Assembly: GCA_028712605.1 (NCBI GenBank)
Contig: JAQTPV010000028.1
Coordinates: 1-10,537, forward strand
Length of the DNA: 10,537 nt
Direction: 5' to 3'
DNA from: Minisyncoccota bacterium
GTDB taxonomy: Bacteria > Patescibacteriota > Minisyncoccia > Minisyncoccales > CG1-02-41-26
Notes under the pieces: model-generated
Seen by the model: only the letters and a program-made list of their open reading frames with translations
Databases searched by the model: none
Told to the model about the DNA's origin: nothing
Shown here: one piece after another, positions 5,668-10,537 of the stretch
How the letters are laid out: each line of letters opens with the position of its first letter
Numbering within the stretch: position 1 is the first letter of the stretch
Position numbers and translations under genes: made by a program

Positions 5668-7989
5668 TCTTTCTTCAGCAGTTAAAGCCTTTTCGCCCTT
5701 AGGTGAAATCTTACCAACTAAGATATCATTGGGGCCAACTTCAGCGCCAATTCTGACCACACCTTTTTCGTCTAAATCCTTGAGTTTTTCTTCAGAAACA
5801 TTGGGGATGTCGCAAGTAGTCATTTCTGGACCAAGTTTGGTATCCCGAACATCAGAAGTAAAATCTTCAATATGAATAGAGGTAAAAACATCTTCTTTGA
5901 CCATTCTTTCTGACAAGACAATAGCGTCTTCGTAATTGCCGCCTCTCCAAGGCAAAAAAGCCACCAAGATGTTGCGGCCTAAAGCTAGCCTGCCCTGATC
6001 CACGGCCGAGCCATCGGCTAAGATATCACCCCTTTTCACTTTCTGACCCCTCTGTACCACGGGCCGCTGATGAGTGGCAGTATATTGGTTGCGCTGTTTA
6101 AAATTTCTAAGTTCAAAATTTAGACTTTCCTTTTTTGTTTTGAATTTGACATGGCTAGCATCAACCTCTATCACCTCCCCGTCCTCTGGGGCAACCACTT
6201 CCTCGCCAGAGTCTAGAGCCACATTTCTTTCCGTACCCGTGCCCACCAAGGGAGCTTCAGGCATCACAAGCGGCACCGCCTGCCGCTGCATATTAGAGCC
6301 CATTAGGGCTCTGTTGGCATCGTCGTTCTGTAAAAAAGGAATTAAAGAAGTGGCCACTGACAAAGGTTGCTTAGAAGAAACATCAATATAATCAACCTCT
6401 TTTTTATCCACCAAAACCGGATCACCTTTCTTTCTGGCGTCAATTTCATCATTTCTAATATGGCCATTTTTATCTAACAAAACACCGGCATGAGTGATAT
6501 TATGACGCTCTTCCTGGCCAGCAGTTAAATAATGAACGTCCTCGGTAACCCTGCCATTTTTAACTTCAAAATATGGACTTTCCAAAAAGCCAAATTTATT
6601 AACCGCAGCAAAGCTGGCTAAATGATTAATCAGGCCTACGTTTTGACCTTCTGGAGTTTGAATGGGACAAATGCGGCCATAGTGAGAAGGCTGTACATCT
6701 CTTACCTCAAAACCAGCTCTTTCACGAGTTAAACCTCCGGGCCCAGTGGCGGTTAACCTTCTTTTGTGTTCAATTTCTGAAAGTGGATTTTCAGCATCCA
6801 TGAACTGGGAGAACTGCGAGGAAGCAAAAAATTCTTGAACCACTGCCATAACGGGTCGGGGGTTAATTAATTGAGAAGGCGTTAAGGTAGCAGCATCCAA
6901 GGTGGACATTCTATCCTTAACCATTCTTTCCATCCTCATCAAACCGACTCTAACTCGAGCAGCGCATAGTTCAGACAAATTCCTGACCCGGCGGTTACCC
7001 AAATGATCAATTTGGTCGGGCTTAGCTTCGGGATCGTTGTTTAAACGGATAATCTCTTTAACTGTTTCTATAATATCTTCGGTTGATAAAACCCTTTCCT
7101 CTTTAGCGATATCTTCATCGCCCTTTTTCTTTTGACTGGCTTCTTTTCTCTCTTTTAATAAAGGGAGCCTCTCCCACATTTTCCATCGTCCCACCTTACT
7201 GATGTCATACCTTTGGAAGTTGCAAAACATATTCAACACCAATTCTTTAGCAGCATCAGGACTAACCATATCGCCGGGCCTTAGTTTTTTGTAAATCTCC
7301 ACAAAGGCCTCTGCTTGAGTGGTACTGGCATCGCGGGATAAGGTTTTTTCAATATAAAGAGTATCCCCTTTATCCACATCCCTAAACTCTTTTTTAATAT
7401 CATCGGTGACAGAGAGCCCAAAAGCTCTCAACAATGTAGTAGCTGCTACCTTCCTTTGGCGATTAATCTTAACACCAATAAAGCCGGAGGTATCAGTTTC
7501 AAATTCCAGCCAAGCCCCTCTGGTGGGGATAACCTTAGCACCAAAATAATTCCGGCCCTGAAAACTCCGCATGGTAAAGAACACACCAGAAGAACGAATC
7601 AACTGCGGAATAACCACTCTTTCTACGCCATTAATGATAAAAATGCCGTTTTCCGTCATCAGGGGAAAGTCAGCCAGAAATACCTCCTGTTCCTTAATTT
7701 CGCCGGTTTTTAAATTTTTTAAAGCAAACTTCACCCTTAGGGGGGATTCGTAAGAATCATCGTTTTCTTTGGCTGAATAGCCGTCTTTGTATTTTGGCTT
7801 ATCTAACCTAAAGTCCACAAAATCCAAAGAAAACTGATGATTAGTATAGTCTTTGATCGGGAAGATTTCCTGGAAAACCTCCCTTAAATCTCTTTCCCAA
7901 AGTTGGGCCCAAGCATCTTTTTGCATCTGCAAAAGATAGGGCATATGGAAAGAAATTTGTGACTTGGAGAAGCTTTTTACTTGCTGCAT
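5665..7989 (-). CDS. rpoB: DNA-directed RNA polymerase subunit beta, N-terminal segment (to in-frame TAG)
   Basis: These 774 residues carry the N-terminal three quarters of RpoB, which with beta' forms the RNA polymerase core. Landmarks: IPNL-type N-terminal motif (MPYLLQMQKDAWAQ, 16-29); GIFIINGVERVVIPQLIRS (115-133); LGNRRVRNLSELCAARVRVG (330-349); the rifampicin region FFASSQFSQFMD to RRLTATG (387-416); HYGRICPIQTPEG (436-448); and NYEDAIVLSERM (685-696), where E687 and D688 match the acidic pair E813/D814 of E. coli that contacts the second metal and NTP. It ends KGEKALTAEER-stop, in the middle of a conserved block. The ATG at 7987-7989 gives the expected start distance to the first motif. 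There is no Shine-Dalgarno before it. Alone, this product would lack the active-site lysines and clamp contacts and could not work without the downstream segment. Confidence 0.95.
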   Translation of the reverse strand: MQQVKSFSKSQISFHMPYLLQMQKDAWAQLWERDLREVFQEIFPIKDYTNHQFSLDFVDFRLDKPKYKDGYSAKENDDSYESPLRVKFALKNLKTGEIKEQEVFLADFPLMTENGIFIINGVERVVIPQLIRSSGVFFTMRSFQGRNYFGAKVIPTRGAWLEFETDTSGFIGVKINRQRKVAATTLLRAFGLSVTDDIKKEFRDVDKGDTLYIEKTLSRDASTTQAEAFVEIYKKLRPGDMVSPDAAKELVLNMFCNFQRYDISKVGRWKMWERLPLLKERKEASQKKKGDEDIAKEERVLSTEDIIETVKEIIRLNNDPEAKPDQIDHLGNRRVRNLSELCAARVRVGLMRMERMVKDRMSTLDAATLTPSQLINPRPVMAVVQEFFASSQFSQFMDAENPLSEIEHKRRLTATGPGGLTRERAGFEVRDVQPSHYGRICPIQTPEGQNVGLINHLASFAAVNKFGFLESPYFEVKNGRVTEDVHYLTAGQEERHNITHAGVLLDKNGHIRNDEIDARKKGDPVLVDKKEVDYIDVSSKQPLSVATSLIPFLQNDDANRALMGSNMQRQAVPLVMPEAPLVGTGTERNVALDSGEEVVAPEDGEVIEVDASHVKFKTKKESLNFELRNFKQRNQYTATHQRPVVQRGQKVKRGDILADGSAVDQGRLALGRNILVAFLPWRGGNYEDAIVLSERMVKEDVFTSIHIEDFTSDVRDTKLGPEMTTCDIPNVSEEKLKDLDEKGVVRIGAEVGPNDILVGKISPKGEKALTAEER

Positions 7990-8022
7990 AGTGGTATAAA
8001 AATAACAGCCAGAAGAAAAGCC

Positions 8023-8051
8023 ATTTTACAAAAAGGCGCCTTTAATGCCGA
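8023..8051 (-). promoter_or_regulatory. Candidate proximal rpoB promoter
   Basis: On the minus strand, TCGGCA (8046-8051, 4 of 6 consensus) and TAAAAT (8023-8028, 5 of 6) are 17 bases apart. The predicted start is near 8016, giving a leader of about 26 bases. The spacer contains the perfect palindrome AAAGGCGCCTTT, which could be a protein-binding site. Evidence is moderate only. Confidence 0.35.
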
Positions 8052-8189
8052 GCATTAGAAGGTGGCGAAAACAAAACTTCCCCTCCGGCCGAAGGGCTAT
8101 TGTTTTTATATTAAAAAGAGAGGCAAAAAAAAATTGTTGTTAGTTTAGAAAACAAACTAAAAACGTGAGAATGATTTCTCGTTTATTTT

Positions 8190-8216
8190 GGAATATGATT
8201 CTATCTTACATATTCC
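8190..8216. repeat. 27-bp operator-like inverted repeat, GGAATATG-N11-CATATTCC
   Basis: The two 8-base arms (8190-8197 and 8209-8216) are perfect inverted complements separated by 11 bases. The centre-to-centre distance of the arms is 19 bases, and the site covers the candidate distal rpoB -10. Such geometry fits a dimeric DNA-binding regulator; an RNA hairpin with an 11-base loop is the alternative. Confidence 0.6.
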
Positions 8217-8230
8217 CTCAAAAAAGTCAA
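8203..8230 (-). promoter_or_regulatory. Candidate distal rpoB promoter
   Basis: On the minus strand, TTGACT (8225-8230, 5 of 6) is followed after 16 bases by TAAGAT (8203-8208, 4 of 6). The -10 falls in the spacer between the two arms of the 27-bp inverted repeat. Use of this promoter would give rpoB a leader of about 200 bases. Confidence 0.4.
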
Positions 8231-8260
8231 CCCCATTCCCCATAATTATATAAATTAAGG

Positions 8261-8288
8261 TAGACAAAATAGGGCAAAGTGCTAATAT
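8261..8288 (+). promoter_or_regulatory. Candidate promoter for the amidase gene
   Basis: TAGACA (8261-8266, 5 of 6) and TAATAT (8283-8288, 4 of 6) are separated by 16 bases. The start would be near 8295, leaving about 49 bases of leader that end in the strong ribosome binding site. Confidence 0.4.
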
Positions 8289-8330
8289 CAAAACTATAAA
8301 GTTTTTAAGGTATGCAACAATAAAATAAGG

Positions 8331-8338
8331 AAAGGAGA
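8331..8338 (+). promoter_or_regulatory. Strong Shine-Dalgarno sequence of the amidase gene
   Basis: AAAGGAGA lies 5 bases before the ATG at 8344, inside a purine-rich run that also contains AAGGAAAGG. It is the only canonical ribosome binding site I can see in the window and fixes the amidase start. Confidence 0.85.
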
Positions 8339-8343
8339 TAGAA

Positions 8344-9051
8344 ATGCCAGAATTTATTCTAAATCCGCCGGAAGTGGAAAGCACCCCTCCCATACTTTAT
8401 CCACGAGGACCAAATGAAAAAGATTGGGCTAACAAAAGTATCCGGGCAAGAGTTGACAGATGGTTTTGGGTTTATGAAAAGGGATGGTTTATAAACTGGG
8501 ATCAAGACAGGTGGCCGTTTTTAACCATCGTTGTCCATCATTCAGAGACAAAATCCGATGCCACTCCAGACGAGATAGCCCAAATCCACAAAAATAATTT
8601 GTGGATACCATGTTACCAAAACCCCAACGACAATGATCCCTATGTTTTTGGGCTTGAACCACATAGTGGGCACTGTATCAACGGCAGAGAGACGTTTTGT
8701 TGTTATCACCATCTAATATACCCTGATGGCAAGATAACTACAGAGCTTCAAGCCCTAACAAAGATCAATGATGTCTGGTTTATTGATATGGTAGGCTGGC
8801 ATGCAGGTGATTGGGCAATAAATAATCAAAGTATAGCAATCTGCCTAATAGGCGACTATACCTATGCTGATCCTTCTGAAACGCAGGTGAAAGCATTGAT
8901 TGGATTGATAAATTATTACAAAATGTTCAATCCAAACGTCGCAGTAGTCCCCCATAAAAAAGTTAGTAGGAGGACTATATGCCCAGGAAACCATTGGTTT
9001 GGTTGGGAACCATCAATACCTTGGACGATGGATATGAGTAGTTTAATTTAA
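8344..9051 (+). CDS. N-acetylmuramoyl-L-alanine amidase, Amidase_2/PGRP fold (T7 lysozyme-like)
   Basis: This 235-residue protein should cleave the amide bond between MurNAc and the peptide stem of peptidoglycan. The core begins at TIVVHHSETKSDATPDEIA (61-79), where H65 or H66 is the first zinc ligand. YHHLIYPDGKI follows at 121-131, with Y121 at the position of T7 lysozyme Y46. WHAGDWAINNQSIAICLIGDY (152-172) is the typical HAG...N..SI.I...GD block, and VPHKKVSRRTICPG (202-215) supplies ligands H204 and C213. A segment of about 30 residues (88-120) with four cysteines (C90, C111, C119, C120) is inserted between the first His and the Tyr motif. About 55 polar and aromatic residues precede the domain; there is no signal peptide or membrane helix. 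It is the only plus-strand gene and the only one with a strong ribosome binding site, which suggests phage-derived or horizontally gained origin. It ends with TAA. Confidence 0.87.
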   Translation: MPEFILNPPEVESTPPILYPRGPNEKDWANKSIRARVDRWFWVYEKGWFINWDQDRWPFLTIVVHHSETKSDATPDEIAQIHKNNLWIPCYQNPNDNDPYVFGLEPHSGHCINGRETFCCYHHLIYPDGKITTELQALTKINDVWFIDMVGWHAGDWAINNQSIAICLIGDYTYADPSETQVKALIGLINYYKMFNPNVAVVPHKKVSRRTICPGNHWFGWEPSIPWTMDMSSLI

Positions 9052-9055
9052 TAAC

Positions 9056-9085
9056 TTTAGAGCCACGACTTGTTCGTGGCTAAAT
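9056..9085. terminator. Bidirectional terminator between the convergent amidase and yggU genes
   Basis: AGCCACGA (9061-9068) and TCGTGGCT (9074-9081) form a perfect 8-bp stem with a 5-base loop. An AT-rich tail (AAATTTATTTTA) follows on the plus strand. It lies 9 bases after the amidase stop and 9 bases after the yggU stop on the other strand. The T-tracts are broken on both sides, so efficiency may be modest. Confidence 0.68.
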
Positions 9086-9090
9086 TTATT

Positions 9091-9312
9091 TTATACGGAA
9101 ATTTCAACTACTTTTTGACTTGATGACAAGCCCGATATGATCTCTATTTGGCCACGGGAAACCTTAAAATATTTTGACAAAACCTTAATGATAGCTTGAT
9201 TGGCCTTACCGTCTTGAGCGGGCGCCTTAACAAAAACCTTAAAGTGGCTATCATCAATTTTCTCTACCTTCTCCTGTTTAGATTTAGCCTTCACTTTCAC
9301 AAAAATCTTCAT
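9091..9312 (-). CDS. yggU: DUF167 / YggU (UPF0235) family small protein
   Basis: This 73-residue protein carries the family signature APAQDGKAN at 30-38, preceded by a beta strand (HFKVFVKA) and followed by the helix QAIIKVLSKYFKV and the strand-loop IEIISGLSSSQKVVEI. Length and motif order match the DUF167 family, a conserved cytosolic alpha/beta fold whose biochemical role is not established. It is convergent with the amidase gene, sharing a terminator. The ATG at 9310-9312 is 5 bases from the candidate -10, so the mRNA is probably leaderless and there is no Shine-Dalgarno. It ends with TAA. Confidence 0.9.
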   Translation of the reverse strand: MKIFVKVKAKSKQEKVEKIDDSHFKVFVKAPAQDGKANQAIIKVLSKYFKVSRGQIEIISGLSSSQKVVEISV

Positions 9313-9317
9313 AGATG

Positions 9318-9346
9318 ATTTAATATATCATTAAATACTGTGTCAA
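9318..9346 (-). promoter_or_regulatory. Promoter of yggU with perfect -35
   Basis: On the minus strand, a perfect TTGACA (9341-9346) is followed after 17 bases by TTAAAT (9318-9323, 4 of 6). The expected start falls at or next to the ATG at 9312. The -35 lies one base from the stem of the tRNA terminator. Confidence 0.6.
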
Positions 9347-9347
9347 T

Positions 9348-9379
9348 GCAAAAACCCCGATTGTAATCGGGGTTTTTGC
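9348..9379 (-). terminator. Intrinsic terminator of the tRNA-Arg/tRNA-His operon
   Basis: A perfect inverted repeat with 15-base arms (GCAAAAACCCCGATT and its complement) and a 2-base centre spans 9348-9379, 10 bases after the CCA end of tRNA-His. The core is a GC-rich stem flanked by A-run and T-run, so it could stop transcription in both directions. Confidence 0.88.
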
Positions 9380-9389
9380 TCTTACTTTC

Positions 9390-9465
9390 TGGGGTGGCTA
9401 ACGGGATTCGAACCCGTGTTGGCTCCTCCACAGGGAGCAGTGTTAGCCGCTACACTATAGCCACC
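9390..9465 (-). tRNA. tRNA-His (anticodon GUG), with G-1 and encoded CCA
   Basis: The cloverleaf is complete. The acceptor stem includes the extra G at -1 paired with C73, the identity feature of bacterial tRNA-His. The D stem is GTGT/ACAC, and the anticodon stem GCTCC/GGAGC encloses the loop CTGTGGA with anticodon GTG. The T arm is ACGGG-TTCGAAT-CCCGT. CCA follows C73 directly in the DNA (9390-9392). It lies 29 bases after tRNA-Arg on the same strand. Confidence 0.96.
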
Positions 9466-9494
9466 ATACTTTTAAAATTTCTTTTCGCTCATTG

Positions 9495-9566
9495 TGTCCC
9501 CGGGAGGAATCGAACCCCCATATCCAGCTTAGAAGGCTGGTGTTCTATCCGTTGAACTACGGGGAC
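9495..9566 (-). tRNA. tRNA-Arg (anticodon UCU)
   Basis: Acceptor GTCCCCG pairs with CGGGGAC, with A73. The D stem is GTTC/GAAC. The anticodon stem CCAGC/GCTGG encloses CTTCTAA, giving anticodon TCT, which reads AGA and AGG. The T arm is GGGGG-TTCGATT-CCTCC with one G-U pair. The DNA after A73 reads CAA, so CCA is not encoded and would be added enzymatically, unlike the neighbouring tRNA-His. Confidence 0.96.
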
Positions 9567-9604
9567 AAAAAATAACTTGCCGCTTCATTGAAAAAATCAG
9601 GCTC

Positions 9605-9633
9605 ACTATAACAAAAATGAGGGGCTAGAGCAA
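9605..9633 (-). promoter_or_regulatory. Candidate promoter of the tRNA operon
   Basis: On the minus strand, TTGCTC (9628-9633, 4 of 6) and TATAGT (9605-9610, 5 of 6) are 17 bases apart. The start would be near 9598, about 32 bases before tRNA-Arg. The -35 box sits in the loop of the preceding terminator hairpin. Confidence 0.58.
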
Positions 9634-9641
9634 CCCCTCAT
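9613..9641 (-). terminator. Intrinsic terminator of the pilus operon
   Basis: On the minus strand, ATGAGGGG (9634-9641) pairs perfectly with CCCCTCAT (9617-9624) around a 9-base loop, followed by TTTT. It begins 12 bases after the stop of the 137-residue gene. Confidence 0.85.
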
Positions 9642-9653
9642 CCCTAAAAACAC

Positions 9654-10067
9654 TTAGCGAATCCCAGTATTGGTAGCATTGGAAGTGGTGGTATTAGGCA
9701 GGGTGGTTGAAGGCGAATTGGAATCAAAAGAGGTGGCCGGCTGACTCAAATTACGGTTACCCCCCAGGCTGAAAAAGTCAGGATAGACCTTGCTATCCAA
9801 TGTTTGCAATACACCTTCTCTTCTATCCCACTCATTAGAAATCTTTGTCAGCAAAATCTTGTCAATCTGGACCACTTTAGAGCCACTAACTCTTTGGGCC
9901 TCTATGGCCATATAATACTTAGAGTAGAAAAACCACCCCAAAAATCCATCCGCCAATAAAAACAAAATCAAAATAATTGAAGGATGATAATTCAGGCACC
10001 TCAAAGCCCTGCTGGGCAATTGACTAAGCCTTAAATTGTTCCATTGGGATTTTATGGGGTTAAACAT
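9654..10067 (-). CDS. Small single-pass membrane protein, last gene of a type IV pilus-like operon
   Basis: I do not recognise a named family for this 137-residue protein. A basic N-terminus (1-28) precedes one strong membrane helix at about 29-48 (PSIILILFLLADGFLGWFF). A helical, charged stretch follows (VVQIDKILLTKISNEWDRREGVLQTLDSKVYPDFF, about 65-99), then a low-complexity tail rich in Ser, Thr, Asn and Pro (108-137). The basic flank suggests an N-in orientation, with the tail outside the membrane. The ATG at 10065-10067 lies 5 bases after the PilO-like stop, so the two genes are co-transcribed, and a terminator follows at once. By position it may be an accessory protein of the pilus alignment complex, in the place where PilP or a lineage-specific protein sits. 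It ends with TAA. Confidence 0.8.
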   Translation of the reverse strand: MFNPIKSQWNNLRLSQLPSRALRCLNYHPSIILILFLLADGFLGWFFYSKYYMAIEAQRVSGSKVVQIDKILLTKISNEWDRREGVLQTLDSKVYPDFFSLGGNRNLSQPATSFDSNSPSTTLPNTTTSNATNTGIR

Positions 10068-10072
10068 ATATT

Positions 10073-10537
10073 CTACTTCACTGTTATTGATGAAGAAGTG
10101 GCGTAGGAAAAAGCGCTAAAGTTCAAACTAAGGCTGGCCGTGGTATCTGATAGCTTATTTTTGCTGGAGCTAATCCCAGTCCCCTCTAGGTTGACTTGTT
10201 TAATCTCTAAAAACCAAGGGCTGTTCTCTAAGCGCTCTAAAAATCTAAAACAATTAGACAGGGTGCCAGAAACATTGGCTTGGAAATCTAGGATCGGCAA
10301 GGCATCCTTCTTCTTGCTGTCGTAATTAAATCCTAGGGGTGCGATTATGATCTCTAAATTATCTCGCTCTGCCATATCCTCTAAGTATTTGATGAAATCA
10401 ATAGGCACCTCCGAGTCTACGAAGCCATGGGTTAATTTTTGAAATTGCTGGGCATATAAATCGTAACTCTTTTGAAAATTTTCTAAGGTGATAATTTGAT
10501 CCTGTAAAAGCTTCAGGGTAGCCTTTTGGAAGATAGT
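10073..10537 (-). CDS. pilO: PilO-like type IV pilus inner-membrane protein, C-terminal part (partial, cut by window edge)
   Basis: The frame is open from the right edge to a TAG at 10073-10075, giving 154 residues. Residues 1-37 form a helical, Gln/Lys/Leu-rich stretch compatible with the coiled coil after the PilO membrane anchor. The region FVDSEVPIDFIKYLEDMAE (39-57), then LEIIIAPL and ILDFQANVSGTLSNCFRFLERLENSPWFLEIKQVNLEG (82-119), follows the ferredoxin-like layout of PilO: helix, strand, a VSG turn, the helix FRFLERLENSP and the strand LEIKQVNL. PilO dimerises with PilN and links the pilus machine to the outer layers. Apparent GTG at 10408 is internal, because conserved-looking coding sequence continues upstream to the edge. 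The following gene begins 5 bases after the stop. The low sequence conservation of PilO limits certainty. Confidence 0.72.
   Translation of the reverse strand, partial: TIFQKATLKLLQDQIITLENFQKSYDLYAQQFQKLTHGFVDSEVPIDFIKYLEDMAERDNLEIIIAPLGFNYDSKKKDALPILDFQANVSGTLSNCFRFLERLENSPWFLEIKQVNLEGTGISSSKNKLSDTTASLSLNFSAFSYATSSSITVK

Larger units (their letters stand above)
7990..8343. other. Divergent 354-base regulatory region between rpoB and the amidase gene
   Basis: No gene is supported here. It holds candidate promoters for both directions and a dense set of inverted repeats: the 12-bp palindrome AAAGGCGCCTTT (8032-8043); TAATGC/GCATTA (8043-8057); a hairpin CCCTCC-GGCC-GAAGGG (8081-8096); a 9-base A-run (8125-8133); TTAGTTT/AAACTAA (8140-8160); a GAGAA/TTCTC hairpin extended by AAAC/GTTT (8161-8184); and the 27-bp repeat at 8190-8216. 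On the minus strand these would form a long structured rpoB leader if transcription starts at the distal promoter. Confidence 0.65.

Noticed and set aside
5453..5875. Plus-strand frame of 140 codons spanning the rpoB TAG region
   Set aside because: It is antisense to conserved rpoB sequence on both sides of the stop; its translation is low-complexity Leu/Ser-rich with no recognisable domain.
1119..7989. UGA recoding (glycine, as in Gracilibacteria/Absconditabacteria)
   Set aside because: The 1203-codon rpoC frame and all other genes are complete without any in-frame TGA, so the standard reading of TGA fits; the odd codon is TAG only.
8157..8393. Minus-strand frame of 78 codons with a hydrophobic middle, overlapping the amidase start
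   Set aside because: It lies antisense to the first 50 bases of a well-supported gene with a strong ribosome binding site. The hydrophobic stretch comes from AT-rich intergenic DNA containing promoters and inverted repeats, and no family is recognisable.
10073..10408. PilO-like protein starting at a GTG at 10408 as a complete 111-residue gene
   Set aside because: The same frame stays open for 43 more codons to the window edge and encodes a sensible coiled coil plus the FVDSEVPIDFI motif, so the GTG is internal.
1..10537. CRISPR array, insertion sequence, rRNA gene, replication origin
   Set aside because: No regularly spaced repeats, transposase-like protein, terminal inverted repeats flanking a gene, rRNA motifs or DnaA-box clusters were seen.

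Overview
The window looks like chromosomal core sequence from a small-genome bacterium of the Candidate Phyla Radiation (Parcubacteria/Patescibacteria type). I infer this from the moderate AT-richness, the short intergenic gaps, the near absence of Shine-Dalgarno sequences, the divergent but complete RpoB and RpoC, and the PilO-like pilus gene. This is recognition by eye, not a phylogeny. All genes but one lie on the minus strand.

Reading the minus strand in the direction of transcription (high to low coordinates): (1) at the right edge, the end of a type IV pilus operon: the C-terminal part of a PilO-like protein, then a 137-residue membrane-anchored protein, then a terminator. (2) A tRNA operon, tRNA-Arg(UCU) then tRNA-His(GUG), ending in a strong terminator. 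(3) A DUF167/YggU-family small protein. (4) A plus-strand insertion in this order: an N-acetylmuramoyl-L-alanine amidase (Amidase_2/PGRP fold) with the only strong Shine-Dalgarno sequence in the window. (5) A 354-base divergent regulatory region containing a 27-bp operator-like inverted repeat. (6) rpoB and rpoC, followed by a terminator. (7) A small RelE-like toxin/antitoxin pair. (8) The start of ftsK, with its four-helix membrane domain cut by the window edge.

The most notable point is in rpoB. The gene is one continuous, fully conserved reading frame of 1075 codons, but codon 775, where other RpoB proteins have Leu, is TAG. Conservation continues without decay on both sides. The possibilities are an assembly or sequencing error, a recent nonsense mutation, stop-codon readthrough or suppression, or an RpoB made as two polypeptides. 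TAG is used as an ordinary terminator for three other genes or gene ends here (toxin, rpoB itself, pilO), so whole-genome reassignment is not obvious, although each of these TAGs is followed in frame by TAA within 3 to 6 codons.

A second theme is compact regulation. Terminators sit directly against the next promoter: rpoC terminator to antitoxin promoter, tRNA terminator to yggU promoter, and pilus terminator overlapping the tRNA promoter. At least two genes (the antitoxin and yggU) have near-consensus sigma-70 promoters whose predicted start point falls at or within a few bases of the ATG, which suggests leaderless mRNAs. No CRISPR array, insertion sequence or rRNA gene was seen.
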